DNA from: Owenia fusiformis
Lineage: Eukaryota; Annelida; Polychaeta; Sabellida; Oweniidae
Direction: 5' to 3'
Length of the DNA stretch: 64,000 bases
Assembly (NCBI GenBank): GCA_903813345.2
Contig: CAIIXF020000005.1
Span: forward strand, 39,249,375-39,313,374
Position 1 is the stretch's first letter. Each line of letters begins with the position of its first letter. The position numbers were made by a program, and so were the translations under genes. Below, piece after piece: positions 1 through 27,600 of the stretch. The notes beneath the pieces were generated by a model that was given only the letters and a program-made list of their open reading frames with translations, searched no databases and was not told the origin of the DNA.

Positions 1-287
1 ATGTAAGCTTATTGAGAAAAGGACAAAAACAGGACGACTTCTATTTAAATGCAAATGTTCAATATCTCATCAACAAGACAATCCGTTACCATTTCGCCTA
101 ACAGCTATAATTACCGATGATGATGATCAATTCTTGAAATATATATGACGGTTTTTAGAATATTACTTAAATTTATTGAACCCCAGCTAGAAGTTTTGCA
201 ATAATTCACGGTGTTCCAGATGGAATTACTTTGAACCAAGAATTGGCTAGAGATTCGAGTAACATCTGCGCTCCACGAAAATGGCAT

Positions 288-1051
288 TTAAGGTGCTATG
301 GAAGTTAACAGGAAATGACAAAACAGGAAGTGACAATTTTTTTTGCATTTTTATATATTTTTGGAATAAAGATAACAGAGTTCTGGTTTGACCTCCAGTC
401 AATTTAACTATTTCCACATATCATTTACATGACCAGGATCACAATGTGCATGGTCAGAATGACCCTAAACATGATGAAATAACCTTTTTAGCCCTTTGAA
501 AGTGTGACTGAAAAAAAGCTAAAAGTAGGAGCGTAGGGAAGGTCACTGAACAGAATCTTTTGAATTTTTCAGAAAATGTGTCCAATATATTGCTCTAAAT
601 GATACAATCTTTGAAAATTTGATATCATTCATAGAAAAAGAAAAAAAATGAAAAAACTGATTTAAAAAGCGATCTATTTTCCTTTTTATGACCGCCATTT
701 TTGTTTAAGACAATTTTCTAAATTTCAAAGATTGTACTAGTTAGAGCATTATATTGGGCACATTTTTTGAAAAATTCAAAAGATTCTGTTCAGTGACTAT
801 CCCTACACTCCTGCTTTTAGCTTTTTTTCAGTCACACTTTCAAAGGGCTTAAAAGGTTATTTCATCATGTTTAGGGTCATTCTGACCATGCACATTATGA
901 TCCTGGTCATGTAAATGATATGTGGAAATAGTTAAATTGACTGGAGGTCAAACCAGAACTCTATTATCTTTATTCAAAAAATATCTAAAAATGCAAAAAA
1001 AATTATCACTTCCTGTTTTGTCATTTCCTGTTAACTTCCATAGCACCTTAA
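288..1051. mobile_element. fold-back (long-TIR) element with TTAA ends
   Basis: Two arms of about 330 bp (about 288-620 and 718-1051) are near-perfect inverted copies around a spacer of about 100 bp. Both ends read TTAAGGTGCTATGGAAG on their own strand, so the site is TTAA, as for piggyBac or Kolobok insertions. Because TTAA is palindromic, duplication and terminus cannot be told apart. No coding capacity is seen. The element lies in FAM120 intron 1, ending 33 bp from the splice donor. Confidence 0.8.
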
Positions 1052-1089
1052 GGGGGATCTGTATATATTCATAGAGAAACAAATAATAC

Positions 1090-1807
1090 CTAAAAGTGCA
1101 GCAAAGACGCAGAATCTGTTAGGGTGCAAGTCCATCTTCTGTGCTACTTCATCCATAATAAACTCTTTTGATTCCAGACATCCTTTGTAGGTCAACTTCA
1201 GATTGTGCGATGAGAAATAGCGCGGAGGATCAAAAATAGCATATTCTGCATCTTCCGCTATAATACCATTGAAATTATTTTCTCGGCAGTAAGCTATCAC
1301 TTCTTGGCAGTGATCATCCATTGACATAGCTGTAGAGATTCCAAGATGGCGTAAAGCCATTCGTAGACACGACCCGAGGCTAATTGGTGCTACCCACCAA
1401 ACTTTTGGTGGAGGTGTACCTTTATTGCCAATGTGACGCATAATAAGATTGATTTTCTTTTTCTCCTCCAACTCATGCTTGTGCCATTGGTTTATTTTCT
1501 CTGCCTCGAGACCACCGTTAAAATATACAACAAGCTCCATGTTAGCTTCGTGACATGCCTGCATGAAGTTGGAGAGGAACTCTGTCATTCGGTTCCATTG
1601 TCCTCCACATACCCAATCTGAGTAGTAGCCACCATACAACCTGTCAAGGCAGCTTTCAGCGTCTATGATCAGACTAAGTCGACTCTGTGCTGCATTGCGA
1701 CCCCGCCTTTTAGAAACGAAATTCCTTGAAATTTTCAGCAAATCAACATTTTTGCAAGCGTCTTTACATTCAGTTTCGATGTAATCCTGTAAACTTTTGA
1801 TACCCAT
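1090..1807 (-). CDS. FAM120: FAM120-like protein (constitutive coactivator of PPAR-gamma-like), first coding exon, partial gene
   Basis: The exon encodes 239 residues from ATG (complement of 1805-1807) to a GT donor after 1090, ending in phase 1; the rest of the gene is left of the window. The start MGIKSLQDYIE, then LIIDAESCLDRLYGG, VYFNGGLE, NKGTPPPKVWWVAP, DDHCQEVIAYCREN and NRFCVFAALLG, follow the N-terminus of vertebrate FAM120A/B/C closely. That region is an XPG/FEN-like N and I fold (PIN-like). FAM120A is known as an RNA-binding scaffold and FAM120B as a PPAR-gamma coactivator; nuclease activity is not established. Acidic residues remain at IIDAE and AEDAEYA, so a degenerate nuclease centre is visible. 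Translation past the donor (to 1031) is intronic read-through. Bases 1-287 of the intron show no further exon I can recognise. Confidence 0.93.
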
Positions 1808-2014
1808 TTTGAGATATGAATATGCAACTACACTTAATGCATTCTCATACAGTCATTTATTCCACTAGAAGTGCCTCATACATGCAAAGTTCGAGTATTA
1901 TTTGTCAAAATATTTTTCCATGTGCAGAAACCGGAAACTCACTGCGCCTGCGTTAATATCAAGTATGGCTTGCCAATTCAGCAAATATTATTTATGTATC
2001 TTGTCTTCTCTTAC

Positions 2015-2308
2015 TACAGGTGCGGATCTGGGAACCAACAAGTGGGGGGGGGGCCGAATTTCAGGTCAGAGAAAAAAACTTCCGCGCTTGAGGGGAAAAA
2101 ATTTTGGGCCCCTAAAACCCTAGAGTGGGCCCAAATGTTGAAATATAGAGGCCCATTTTCTTCAAAATTTGGCCTAAAATTAACAAATAAGGCCTTAAAA
2201 GGCCCACTTCTGACAAAAAAGGCCCTTTTTCGGGGCCTTTGGAGCCCAATTTTTTTTCTGGGGCCAACCAAGGGGGGGGGGGCAGCGGGCCCCAGATCCG
2301 CCAGTGTA
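2015..2308. mobile_element. MITE with TA-flanked TIRs (GCGGATCTGG type)
   Basis: The left end TACAGGTGCGGATCTGG and the inverted right end TACACTGGCGGATCTGG bracket about 294 bp rich in G runs and GGCCC/GGGCC blocks. TA at both outer edges fits a Tc1/mariner or IS630-like non-autonomous element. Open frames across it in several phases result from stop-poor GC-rich sequence. Confidence 0.65.
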
Positions 2309-2784
2309 CTCGGTGTTCTCCCCAAAAAAAATTTTCAACTGGGTGCAAGGTTTCAAGTCTGAAAAAATCAGCACTCGGCGTCGCTACGCTCACAATATCT
2401 CAGTGTAGGTGCTTACTTCACTCATTTTTCAAATCAGAAGTTGAAGTGCAGATTCCAACTGGGTGCCAACTGGGGGGCCTTTAGTTTCAAGTAGGGGGAG
2501 CCCCCGGTAAAAGTGACATGGGGAGATCACTGGTACTATATACTGATCCGTCCATCCCCGGGGATCCGTCCTTCTGTTTGTCTGTCCTCCGGACATCTCC
2601 TCCTAGACCTATAGAACTTTTTTTTATACATAAATTTATTCCTTTAGTAAGCAATTATAGACATGCAATTGATTGCCAAAATTTTATAGACCTATAGACA
2701 TTGGGCCCTCATACCTGATCAACATACTAAGTGGGTCAGTGGGCATTCTACAAAGGCCAGTGGTTAAAGTTCATTCCAATGCAA
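2309..2784. other. intergenic, no gene seen
   Basis: No coding exon with homology that I can recognise. It contains a short ATCCGTCC/GTCCGTC-type run near 2540-2590 like that at 42780-42835. Confidence 0.5.
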
Positions 2785-3440
2785 AAGGTCAATATTTAGG
2801 TATTTTACTTTTTAAGACACTTGGCCTATTATGTGACCCTTGACTGGCTATGATTAGTTGTTGGAGGTCAAGGTCAACTTTATGGGTCAAGGTTATTCCA
2901 AGATCAAGACAAATTTTATGGGTCAAGGTAATCCAAAGGTCAAAGGTCAATATCTTGGTATTTGGCATTTTAATCCATTTGCAATTGTGTCCTTGGCGAC
3001 CCATGATTGTGTCATGTGGCAGGGTCATTCCTAGGTCAAAGGTCTATGTATTTGGTGATTTAATGTCCTTGGGGCTGTTGTGACCCTTGGCGCCCAATGA
3101 GAAGTTGACCCGAGATCAAGGTCAATGGGTCAAGGCCATATGAAGGTCAAAAGTCAATATCTAAGTATTTGGCATTTTAGGACATCGGGGCTGATGTGAC
3201 CCTTGATTAGGTGCCCTGAGGTCAAGGTCATTCCAGGGCCAGAGGTCAATATTTAGGTATTTGGTGTTTTAATACACCGGGGACTGATGTGACCCTTGGC
3301 GACCCATGAATAGGTGACCTGAGGTTGAAGGTCAACATTATATTGGTCAAAGGTCAATATCTATACAAGTATTTGGCATCTTAAGCCACTTCAAGGATAC
3401 CATGACCCTTGGCAACTCATGATTAGGTGACCTGAGGTCA
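2785..3440. repeat. degenerate satellite, about 110-150 bp units, with AGGTCA half-sites
   Basis: Four to five diverged units recur, each with AGGTCAATAT followed by TATTTGGCATTTTAA and TGACCCTTGG. The units contain many AGGTCA hexamers. A perfect direct repeat spaced by one base (AGGTCAAAGGTCA) is at 2937-2949, with close variants near 3034 and 3349. Confidence 0.7.
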
Positions 3441-4220
3441 AAGTTAGTCTATGTTTTAATTTTAATAATCTTTATTGAAGAATTGTTAAGTGCATTCAAT
3501 TCAAACAAACCAAATGATGAGGGTTCATAAAAAACACACGAACATGTGTTTAACTTACTAACATAAGAGTGTTATAAATAATCTTATGCAATTCTTTCCA
3601 TTTATTTCATTGGAGTTCAGTAATTACAGTGTCAACATTATATTAATATCAAAACCCCAAAGTAGAGCTTAACAAGTTTGTATAGGCCTATTAATTATCA
3701 TGAATATAATCAAATCAAATGGCTTAAAAGCAAATCAGTAAATGATAGACATGATACCATTTCTAAATGCAATTTACCTATGCCACAGCATCACTCTACT
3801 ATACCTTGCATTTGGTGTTCATGAGTAACCATTTTGGCTTATTAGTAATGATTATGTTATTTGTTTTTATTTGTCTGTTCCTTATTAATGGTTTATCTGA
3901 TGACTGTTAGGTGTTAATAAGGTACGTTCAAAAATATACTTAACAATGCAATTAAACAAACAGAGTATCTTATGCATTTCTAGGGGTTAGGTATAGTAGA
4001 GTGAGCATACAGCAACAACAATGTACTTTGCAACATTGAAAATAAAATACTGGAGTTCATGCAAGAACTAAGTTTAGTAGGCATTCATGTATCATGCCCC
4101 TGTGCAGCTGTGTTCCCCCCATTCTATTTCAAACATTTCTATTCTCTATCTTCAATTAATATGTTGCAAGATTATAGGTACCAGCATACACTATATCCAC
4201 TTTATCCTGTCATCCTATTA
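3441..4220. other. intergenic, no gene seen
   Basis: AT-rich sequence without recognisable exons, RNA genes or strong repeats. Confidence 0.4.
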
Positions 4221-5210
4221 TACAGGGTGGCACAATACAGGGAAAGTCTTGCACAGCACCATCGCAGATACAATACAAGGTGAGCAAATAAATTTGTCAA
4301 ATTTTCTCAAATTATCGCTCATTAATTTGTCTCGAAAGCCAAAAGATATAATACAAATATTGGAAAGGTGAAACAGGCTACAATATATTGATACATTTCA
4401 AATTTATAACACTGGAAACTGCTAATTTTTGTTCATTATAGATAATGGTATGAGGATCAATCTAAATCTATAATTTGTACATAACATTACTAGAATCTAA
4501 TAAATATACATGTATTAAAACATTGTCACAGCTGTAACTAACATATTTGAATCATTTACTTATTTTATATACTAGTATACATGTACATCATTAATATATG
4601 ATAAATATCACAAAACCATAGTCAAGGTGTATATTGGATTCTAAAATGATACGTGATGACATCACAATATCTAGAACAATTGATTTACTGGTCTGTCATG
4701 GGTATGTATGACCACTAAAATTCATGAATGCAAGTAATTGTTTCACCAGTTTCATTATCATATTAATAAAGACTGAGATTCTATGAGTTATGCCAAATAT
4801 ATGACCTTATTTTTTCAGTCTTTCAACAATGATCAGAAAAAATACATTGCTAATGATATTGAGCCATAAAATTAGAACTTTTCACGAAATTATGAGAATT
4901 CATTTCCAATTAGCAGTTATAAAGAAAATCACTCACTGAGAAGTTTGACATTTTAGATGATATGCTCTAAATAACAGCTCCATCATGATTGATGCACAGC
5001 ATGTGAACAATTCCAAAACATGGCAAAAACGGTGATGGCACTAAAACAAGCTTTTCTCAGAATTTCTGGTGAAACTTACAAATATATTATTATTATCTGT
5101 CAGATTATAAAATTATCTGTCAGATGACCAAATTGCAAGAATATTCCTTCATAACTCATATACTTATTCCATGTCTGCCTAGGTACAATAATTTTGGGCC
5201 ACCCTGTTTA
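4221..5210. mobile_element. mariner-type element remnant (CAGGGTGGC ends)
   Basis: TACAGGGTGGCACAA at the left and an inverted CAGGGTGGCCCAAAA at the right, each with TA outside, delimit about 990 bp. I see no transposase frame inside, so it is non-autonomous or decayed. Confidence 0.5.
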
Positions 5211-7581
5211 ATTGCCCCATAACCCAGACCATCTCAATCTCTATTCTCACTTATAGATAACACTATAGATACATTTATGCATGTAATGAAAAAATTGAAT
5301 GAAGTTATCCCATGACTAAAAGTGATATCCAATATAAAACACAGACTAACAGATGTTACTACTTTCTTTTAAATGCATGGACTATGTTGACTGCAAATAT
5401 ATGACTCAAATTGAAACACATCAACATTTATCTAGATCAACATAATTTCTCTAATCATGGATATCAACATCTTAACAATGTTCCACAAACACTTTGGTTA
5501 AGATTAAACGGATATCCATGAGTGAATAATAATCATATCTCTTGAAACATAGGGTATTCTCTATTTGTAAAATAAAATTGGAACTAAAATGTACAAAACA
5601 TTACCCTTTAAGAATATATGTACAAATCAAGAGTTCAGAGCTCATAAATATATTGGTACTCTATATAATATGACATAAGATCAAAAGAACAACCAACATT
5701 TTTTAAACAAAAAAGCTTTACTATCCTAAAAAGCTCTTGTGTAAAGTAAAAATGCGGTCTTATATAATATGGCTATACACTATTCACATGTAATATATTT
5801 TATATTTATCAATTTCATTTTGAGAGAAAAGGGCAGAGCATTATATTGCAATTCACCACTAAATCACAATATTTTTCCATATTAACTGTGTATTTTACGC
5901 AGAAGGTCAATTGAGACATACCCCAACAGATTGAGTGGAATTCAATAAGGGGAATTTTCTAATATAAAATGCTGATGAGTTCTAATAAATCTTGTTCTTG
6001 TAAAATATTCTCAATTAGAGAGAGGTGAACATAACAGTGAATAATAAAACAAATATTTCATATTATTTTTGGTGAATACCTATTCATCTCTCAATGATTC
6101 TAGCAGGTTTTATATAGGAGGATCTAGTATGTTTCAACTGCAATAAAAACCCTGTTTCATTCTTTGTTTTATTTAAAGCATTCATCCATGCACAAACTAA
6201 TCCTGATAATGTACTCTGGCTCCACCACTGTAAATTATGTGTACGAATTAGTACATGCACTCATGCTAATAATTTCCAATAAAGAATGATACCGTGCGAT
6301 AAATGGTCAGTGATTCAACTTTGACAAGTAAGTCCAGTGATAATGACACATTCTGCCCTAATTGAATTATTCTAAATATGTATGTACATGTATATATATA
6401 TATATATATATATACAATATGCATGACTTTCATACTTAGCTGGCCATAATAAAAATAAAATGGAAGACATTTATGGCAGTGTAGTATGTAAAGTAAAACA
6501 ATAATAAAATTGTGAAGATCTAGCTCTATGTTTTATAGCAAATATACAAATGACATATATTTAACCATAAACCATAGAATCTCAGTCTTCATTCTCATAC
6601 ACAACTCATTCCACACAAGAGAATGAAATAAAACATCTCCAGAATGAAACTGAAGAAGGAATAACACCTATTTTTGATTTTTTATATGAAGTATGTTCTT
6701 TCAGGCACTTTTAACATACTGAGGTATCGTATTCAAGTTTATTCATGTACATCTAATTGTACACCCAAGTTTCTTGCTTATGCAATAGACACTTACGAAA
6801 AGAATTTTCAAAGCCAGATAAGTATCTATAAATAAGCAAATGCCAATGTCTCTTTTGTGTGCATATTTGACAAGAAGCTCATAGATGGGCTCCTATGTCA
6901 AATAAACCCCCATGGGCCTATTAGTGAGAACTTCTGGTACTTCGATGCTAACAATTTTTAACAGTTGAGATTAACCTCATATTTATAACAAATAATTATA
7001 ATTCATCACAGTCTTCAACCTGAAACTCAAGAGTATTTTTTCCTGTTTAGTTGTCCCAATATATGATGTTTCATGCTGCACAACTTGCCCAAATGTAAAA
7101 TTAATGTACATGTACAACAAAGCCTTTATAATATCAATATACAAGGTAAAAAACTGTAAAAGTACTAAATTATTTAAGTACAGTATAATTAATGTCTACA
7201 CATTACTTACAACTCACTAAACTGCCACTGTTTGGATAATAGTCTTTGCTAGCCCAAAATAGTCTTTGCTAGCCCAAAGGCATTCATTTGTAGCACTGTC
7301 AATGGAGAAAACATCTCTATGTCTGGTCCTTTATCAGCTGCTCTGGTGGTTAAGTGCCAAGAATCAACACTTTTTAATTCAAAGGTGGAATGAAGGGATC
7401 AGATTCTCATTATATCAACACAGCTGTAAATGCCTGTGATCATTTTCATATGGTTGAAGCCAGGTAAAAAGTACCAATAGACCTCACTGCCTTTTTCAGT
7501 GTAAACCTTGCCATTCCTGCACCTTAATCAGTGGGATGGGATTTAGGGAGTCACTGATCCCCAATGATTCAAAATCAACAA
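5211..7581. other. intergenic; probable copine 3' UTR at the right end
   Basis: No coding exon is visible. The copine stop is at 7582-7584, so the 3' UTR should extend leftward from 7581. The nearest canonical poly(A) hexamer on the minus strand is at 6738-6743 (TTTATT on plus), which would give a UTR of about 840 bases, but this is unsupported by anything else. A (TA)n run is at 6391-6414. A direct duplication, AATAGTCTTTGCTAGCCCA, occurs twice at about 7240-7278. Confidence 0.4.
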
Positions 7582-24369
<16,788 letters not shown>

Positions 24370-24682
24370 TTTGGTTGCTTGTTTATGTGTACGAAAGATG
24401 AATCACGGAATTGCACAATTTGTAACATGAAAACAAGAGTTGTGGCCTGAGCAGGGGTATATATTGCACACCTGAAAATCAAAAATGAATTCCAATAGAT
24501 GTAATAATGTTTAAATCATATTTAGTTGTGTATTTATGTAATGATGGGACTAATTCGAGACAGAATAAATTAATCAATATTTTCTGTGGTCACGTGACGA
24601 ACATTATGGCGGAAGTAAAAAATGACATCAAAAATTTCCAGCTCTTATTTTATCGTTTGTAACAGGATATGTGCAACAGAAG
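24370..24682. promoter_or_regulatory. head-to-head copine/DOCK intergenic region, probable bidirectional promoter
   Basis: Only 313 bp separate the two start codons. A palindromic E-box GTCACGTGAC (core 24591-24596, USF/MITF-type) is followed at 24606-24616 by ATGGCGGAAGT, which overlaps a YY1-type ATGGCGG with an ETS/GABP-type CGGAAGT. These are typical of TATA-less divergent promoters. On minus, an acceptor (CAG at 24472-24474) suggests that copine transcription starts near or beyond this cluster. Confidence 0.6.
24606..24662 (+). other. possible upstream ORF of DOCK (18 codons)
   Basis: The ATG within the YY1/ETS motif opens MAEVKNDIKNFQLLFYRL and stops 20 bases before the DOCK ATG. It matters only if transcription starts upstream of 24606; YY1-type ATGGCGG often lies just at or after the start site. 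Confidence 0.25.
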
Positions 24683-27600
24683 ATGTGGGTTCCAAGCAAA
24701 GAAGTTAAATATGGCGTTGGTAAGTTGTTATGAGTATCTTTGCTGCCCAAAGATGTATTTAAAGTGAACGAATATATTACAGTTTGTATTTGCTGATGAT
24801 TTCCTATATTTTTTTACAAAAAATAAGATCAGAAAAATACATGTATGTTTACTAGCTCTTACTATATTTGCACATAGCCATCTTTAGATATATCTCTCAG
24901 GAGATAGCTTTGTGTAAACTAGCTCTAGTCTATTAAATAACGGAGTGGCTCCAGGACCGAAAATTGTCGGTACTGGAGACTGTCCGGGGGTATTTGCTGG
25001 GGTACCGACAATAATCGGCACTCTATCGTCACCTAGTAGTGCCAGATAGAGAACCGACAATTGTCGGTACGCAAGTGGCTGCTACGTGTTTTTGCTAAAG
25101 AGCCGACAATTTCATGAATAGATCCACTATTTTTACTATCGAAATAACCTCATCACTGGTAGCCTAGTGGTTAGGGAGCAGGACTCGAACACACTCGGTC
25201 CCGAGTTCGACTCCCGGCAGGACCCACTTTTTTCTTTTGAGGGGGGGCATAGTGCTTCTTTTGCAGTATGGAATCGTACAGACATTAACTTGTAGTGAGC
25301 CATAATTTATTTCGACAAAAATTGATTCAACTTCCATCAAAATTGTCCTACAAGCTTCAATTAAAAAACATTTTAAAGCTCTTATTCTATCTAATGGTCG
25401 ATATATACAGTTAGGGGAGGGGATGCTTTCGCCCCCGTCGCTCTCTACCCTTACTACGCCATGGCACAGGAGAAATATCTCATTTGGAATATATCACTGT
25501 TAACTTTGTGTTTGGTAGCTCTCTCATGGGAGATGGAATCGTGGCCATTAACTAAGGGAGCCAAATGCAACTTCCATCAAAAATTGTGCTATAAGGTATG
25601 AGTACCGTAATCCAACACCAAATTCGAAAATTCATAACAATACTTTGCACACATGGCGTTCGTGACCAACTATGAAACGCTTGTCTATGTCTATGTCAAT
25701 AATCCGCAAAAGGCTAATAAGCCCATATAAAGCAGATATATAATTTAACAGTGATAGAATTTCATAGAGCTTACCCCCCATAGTGTTACTATCAAAATGC
25801 ACCTGTCCATATAGGGGTTCGATTGACCTACATCAAATTATAGGGAGTCAGGTTACTTTTTGAGATATCAGCGTCCGTTTATTGTAACTTGCGTTTGCTA
25901 CCACTTCCTCAATTCTGATATGACGGGCAAACGCGTAGTAAACATGCTCACGTTCGGAACTATTTTCACCTACATCGCTATTTTCGTAATTCAAATGAAA
26001 GTTGAACTCCTCTTTATTTTGATACCAAATAGTGGCATACTAGGTACCCTAGAAGCCAACTATGGGTTATTTAGTATGATACCACAGGTTTTTAAATGGA
26101 CTATATAGGTCATACCTTTTGGCGGATGGATATGGAACCTCATACCATAAGCTTCAAATAAATACATTCTAGCTATTTTCTTGGTAGAGATTAAAAGGTG
26201 GATTGGATCGAGTGGATTGGATTCATGTAAAAGGTGGATTGGATTGGCTATCTTCAAAATATGGATTTTCCTTTAAAAATTCTATTGATCTCCCTCTAGG
26301 AAGATTGGTGCTCTCTTCACTTGCACAATGTCAAATAATAGATGTAATATTATTTTGCTTGGGTGGGCTAGAAGGATGACCTGGTACCCACTTTCTGATT
26401 CCAAGTGTAATTTGAGACATTTCATAAATCATAAGGCAGACTGGTTTGAAGATCCATATCATCTGTTTTCAATCCAAACTGAACATACCAGAAATGATTT
26501 GTGAACATTCACACATCAATTTGAATGACAAGTTTTCTTTTTCTAAAGATCTATGTCTTACAAAAGTTGATTTACAAGGGAAAGCAGTTAAAATATCAAG
26601 TGTCCATGAACTAATTGGAGTATGTATTTGTCATTACATTGTTCTAATTTCTCAAAAGGGACCTGTAATCAGGTAATACTGTAGAGGAAAATTGTTTAGA
26701 AGGAGATCAACAGAAATTTTTTTATAAGAAATTCCACATTTTGAAGATTCCTGATCCAATCCACCTTTCACATGAATCCAATCCACTCTATCCAATCCAC
26801 CTTTTAATCTCTACCATTTTCTTCTATCTAATGGGTAGCAAACGCCCCTTTCTACGCCTGATCGGCTCAGGAGAAATATCCTGTCTGTTTAGAATATATA
26901 TAGCCGTTTACTCTGCATTAATAGCTCTCTAACGTCTTACTTGTTCATGTTTTTTATTGGGTTTTCAACGTTTACTACCATTCCCCGTTCCCGGGCTACC
27001 ATTTTTTGACTGGGTTTGGTAATCCCCGGGTAACCGGGGCTAATGCCCTCCCCGGGTTTTGCACTTGTTCCCGAAATATCCGTATGATATCTGAAATATC
27101 CCCCCGCATGCGCCAGAAAATTCGAAAATCAATATTTGTCGGTCCTCTAGCGTGTAAACACAGCATATCTCCCGTACCGACAATTTATTTGTCGGTCCTC
27201 TAGCGTGCCACCACATCAGAGTCTAGAGTACCGACAATTGTCGGTACTCTAGCCTAGGGCCGTGCCATTCGACCGGAATCGGTCCGAACCGCGGACTTTT
27301 GTTAAAATACCGGAATTCGGAATTTTAATATCATGTTCCGAAGGGTTTCGGAACAATATCGGACCCTTACCTTAGTACTTGCTTTGAATCGTTAATATCC
27401 GTGACCATTGTTCCTCCAGTCAATTACGCATGCGCATTATGATCAGAGCAGCCGGAAGTGAAAACAAGTAGAAAAAAGATCGAATTTTCTCTCTTTTTAC
27501 AGATTTTAGAGTCTATTTCTTTCGTAAAAACATTCAAACTTGCTTGACAGGAAAGGTAAGTGTTAACCTGACAAACTTGGACGACGATATCGTCATGATC

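Noticed and set aside
1871-2484. Several frames up to 163 codons
   Set aside because: They cross a MITE with G runs and GGCCC blocks; frames exist in multiple phases and match no family.
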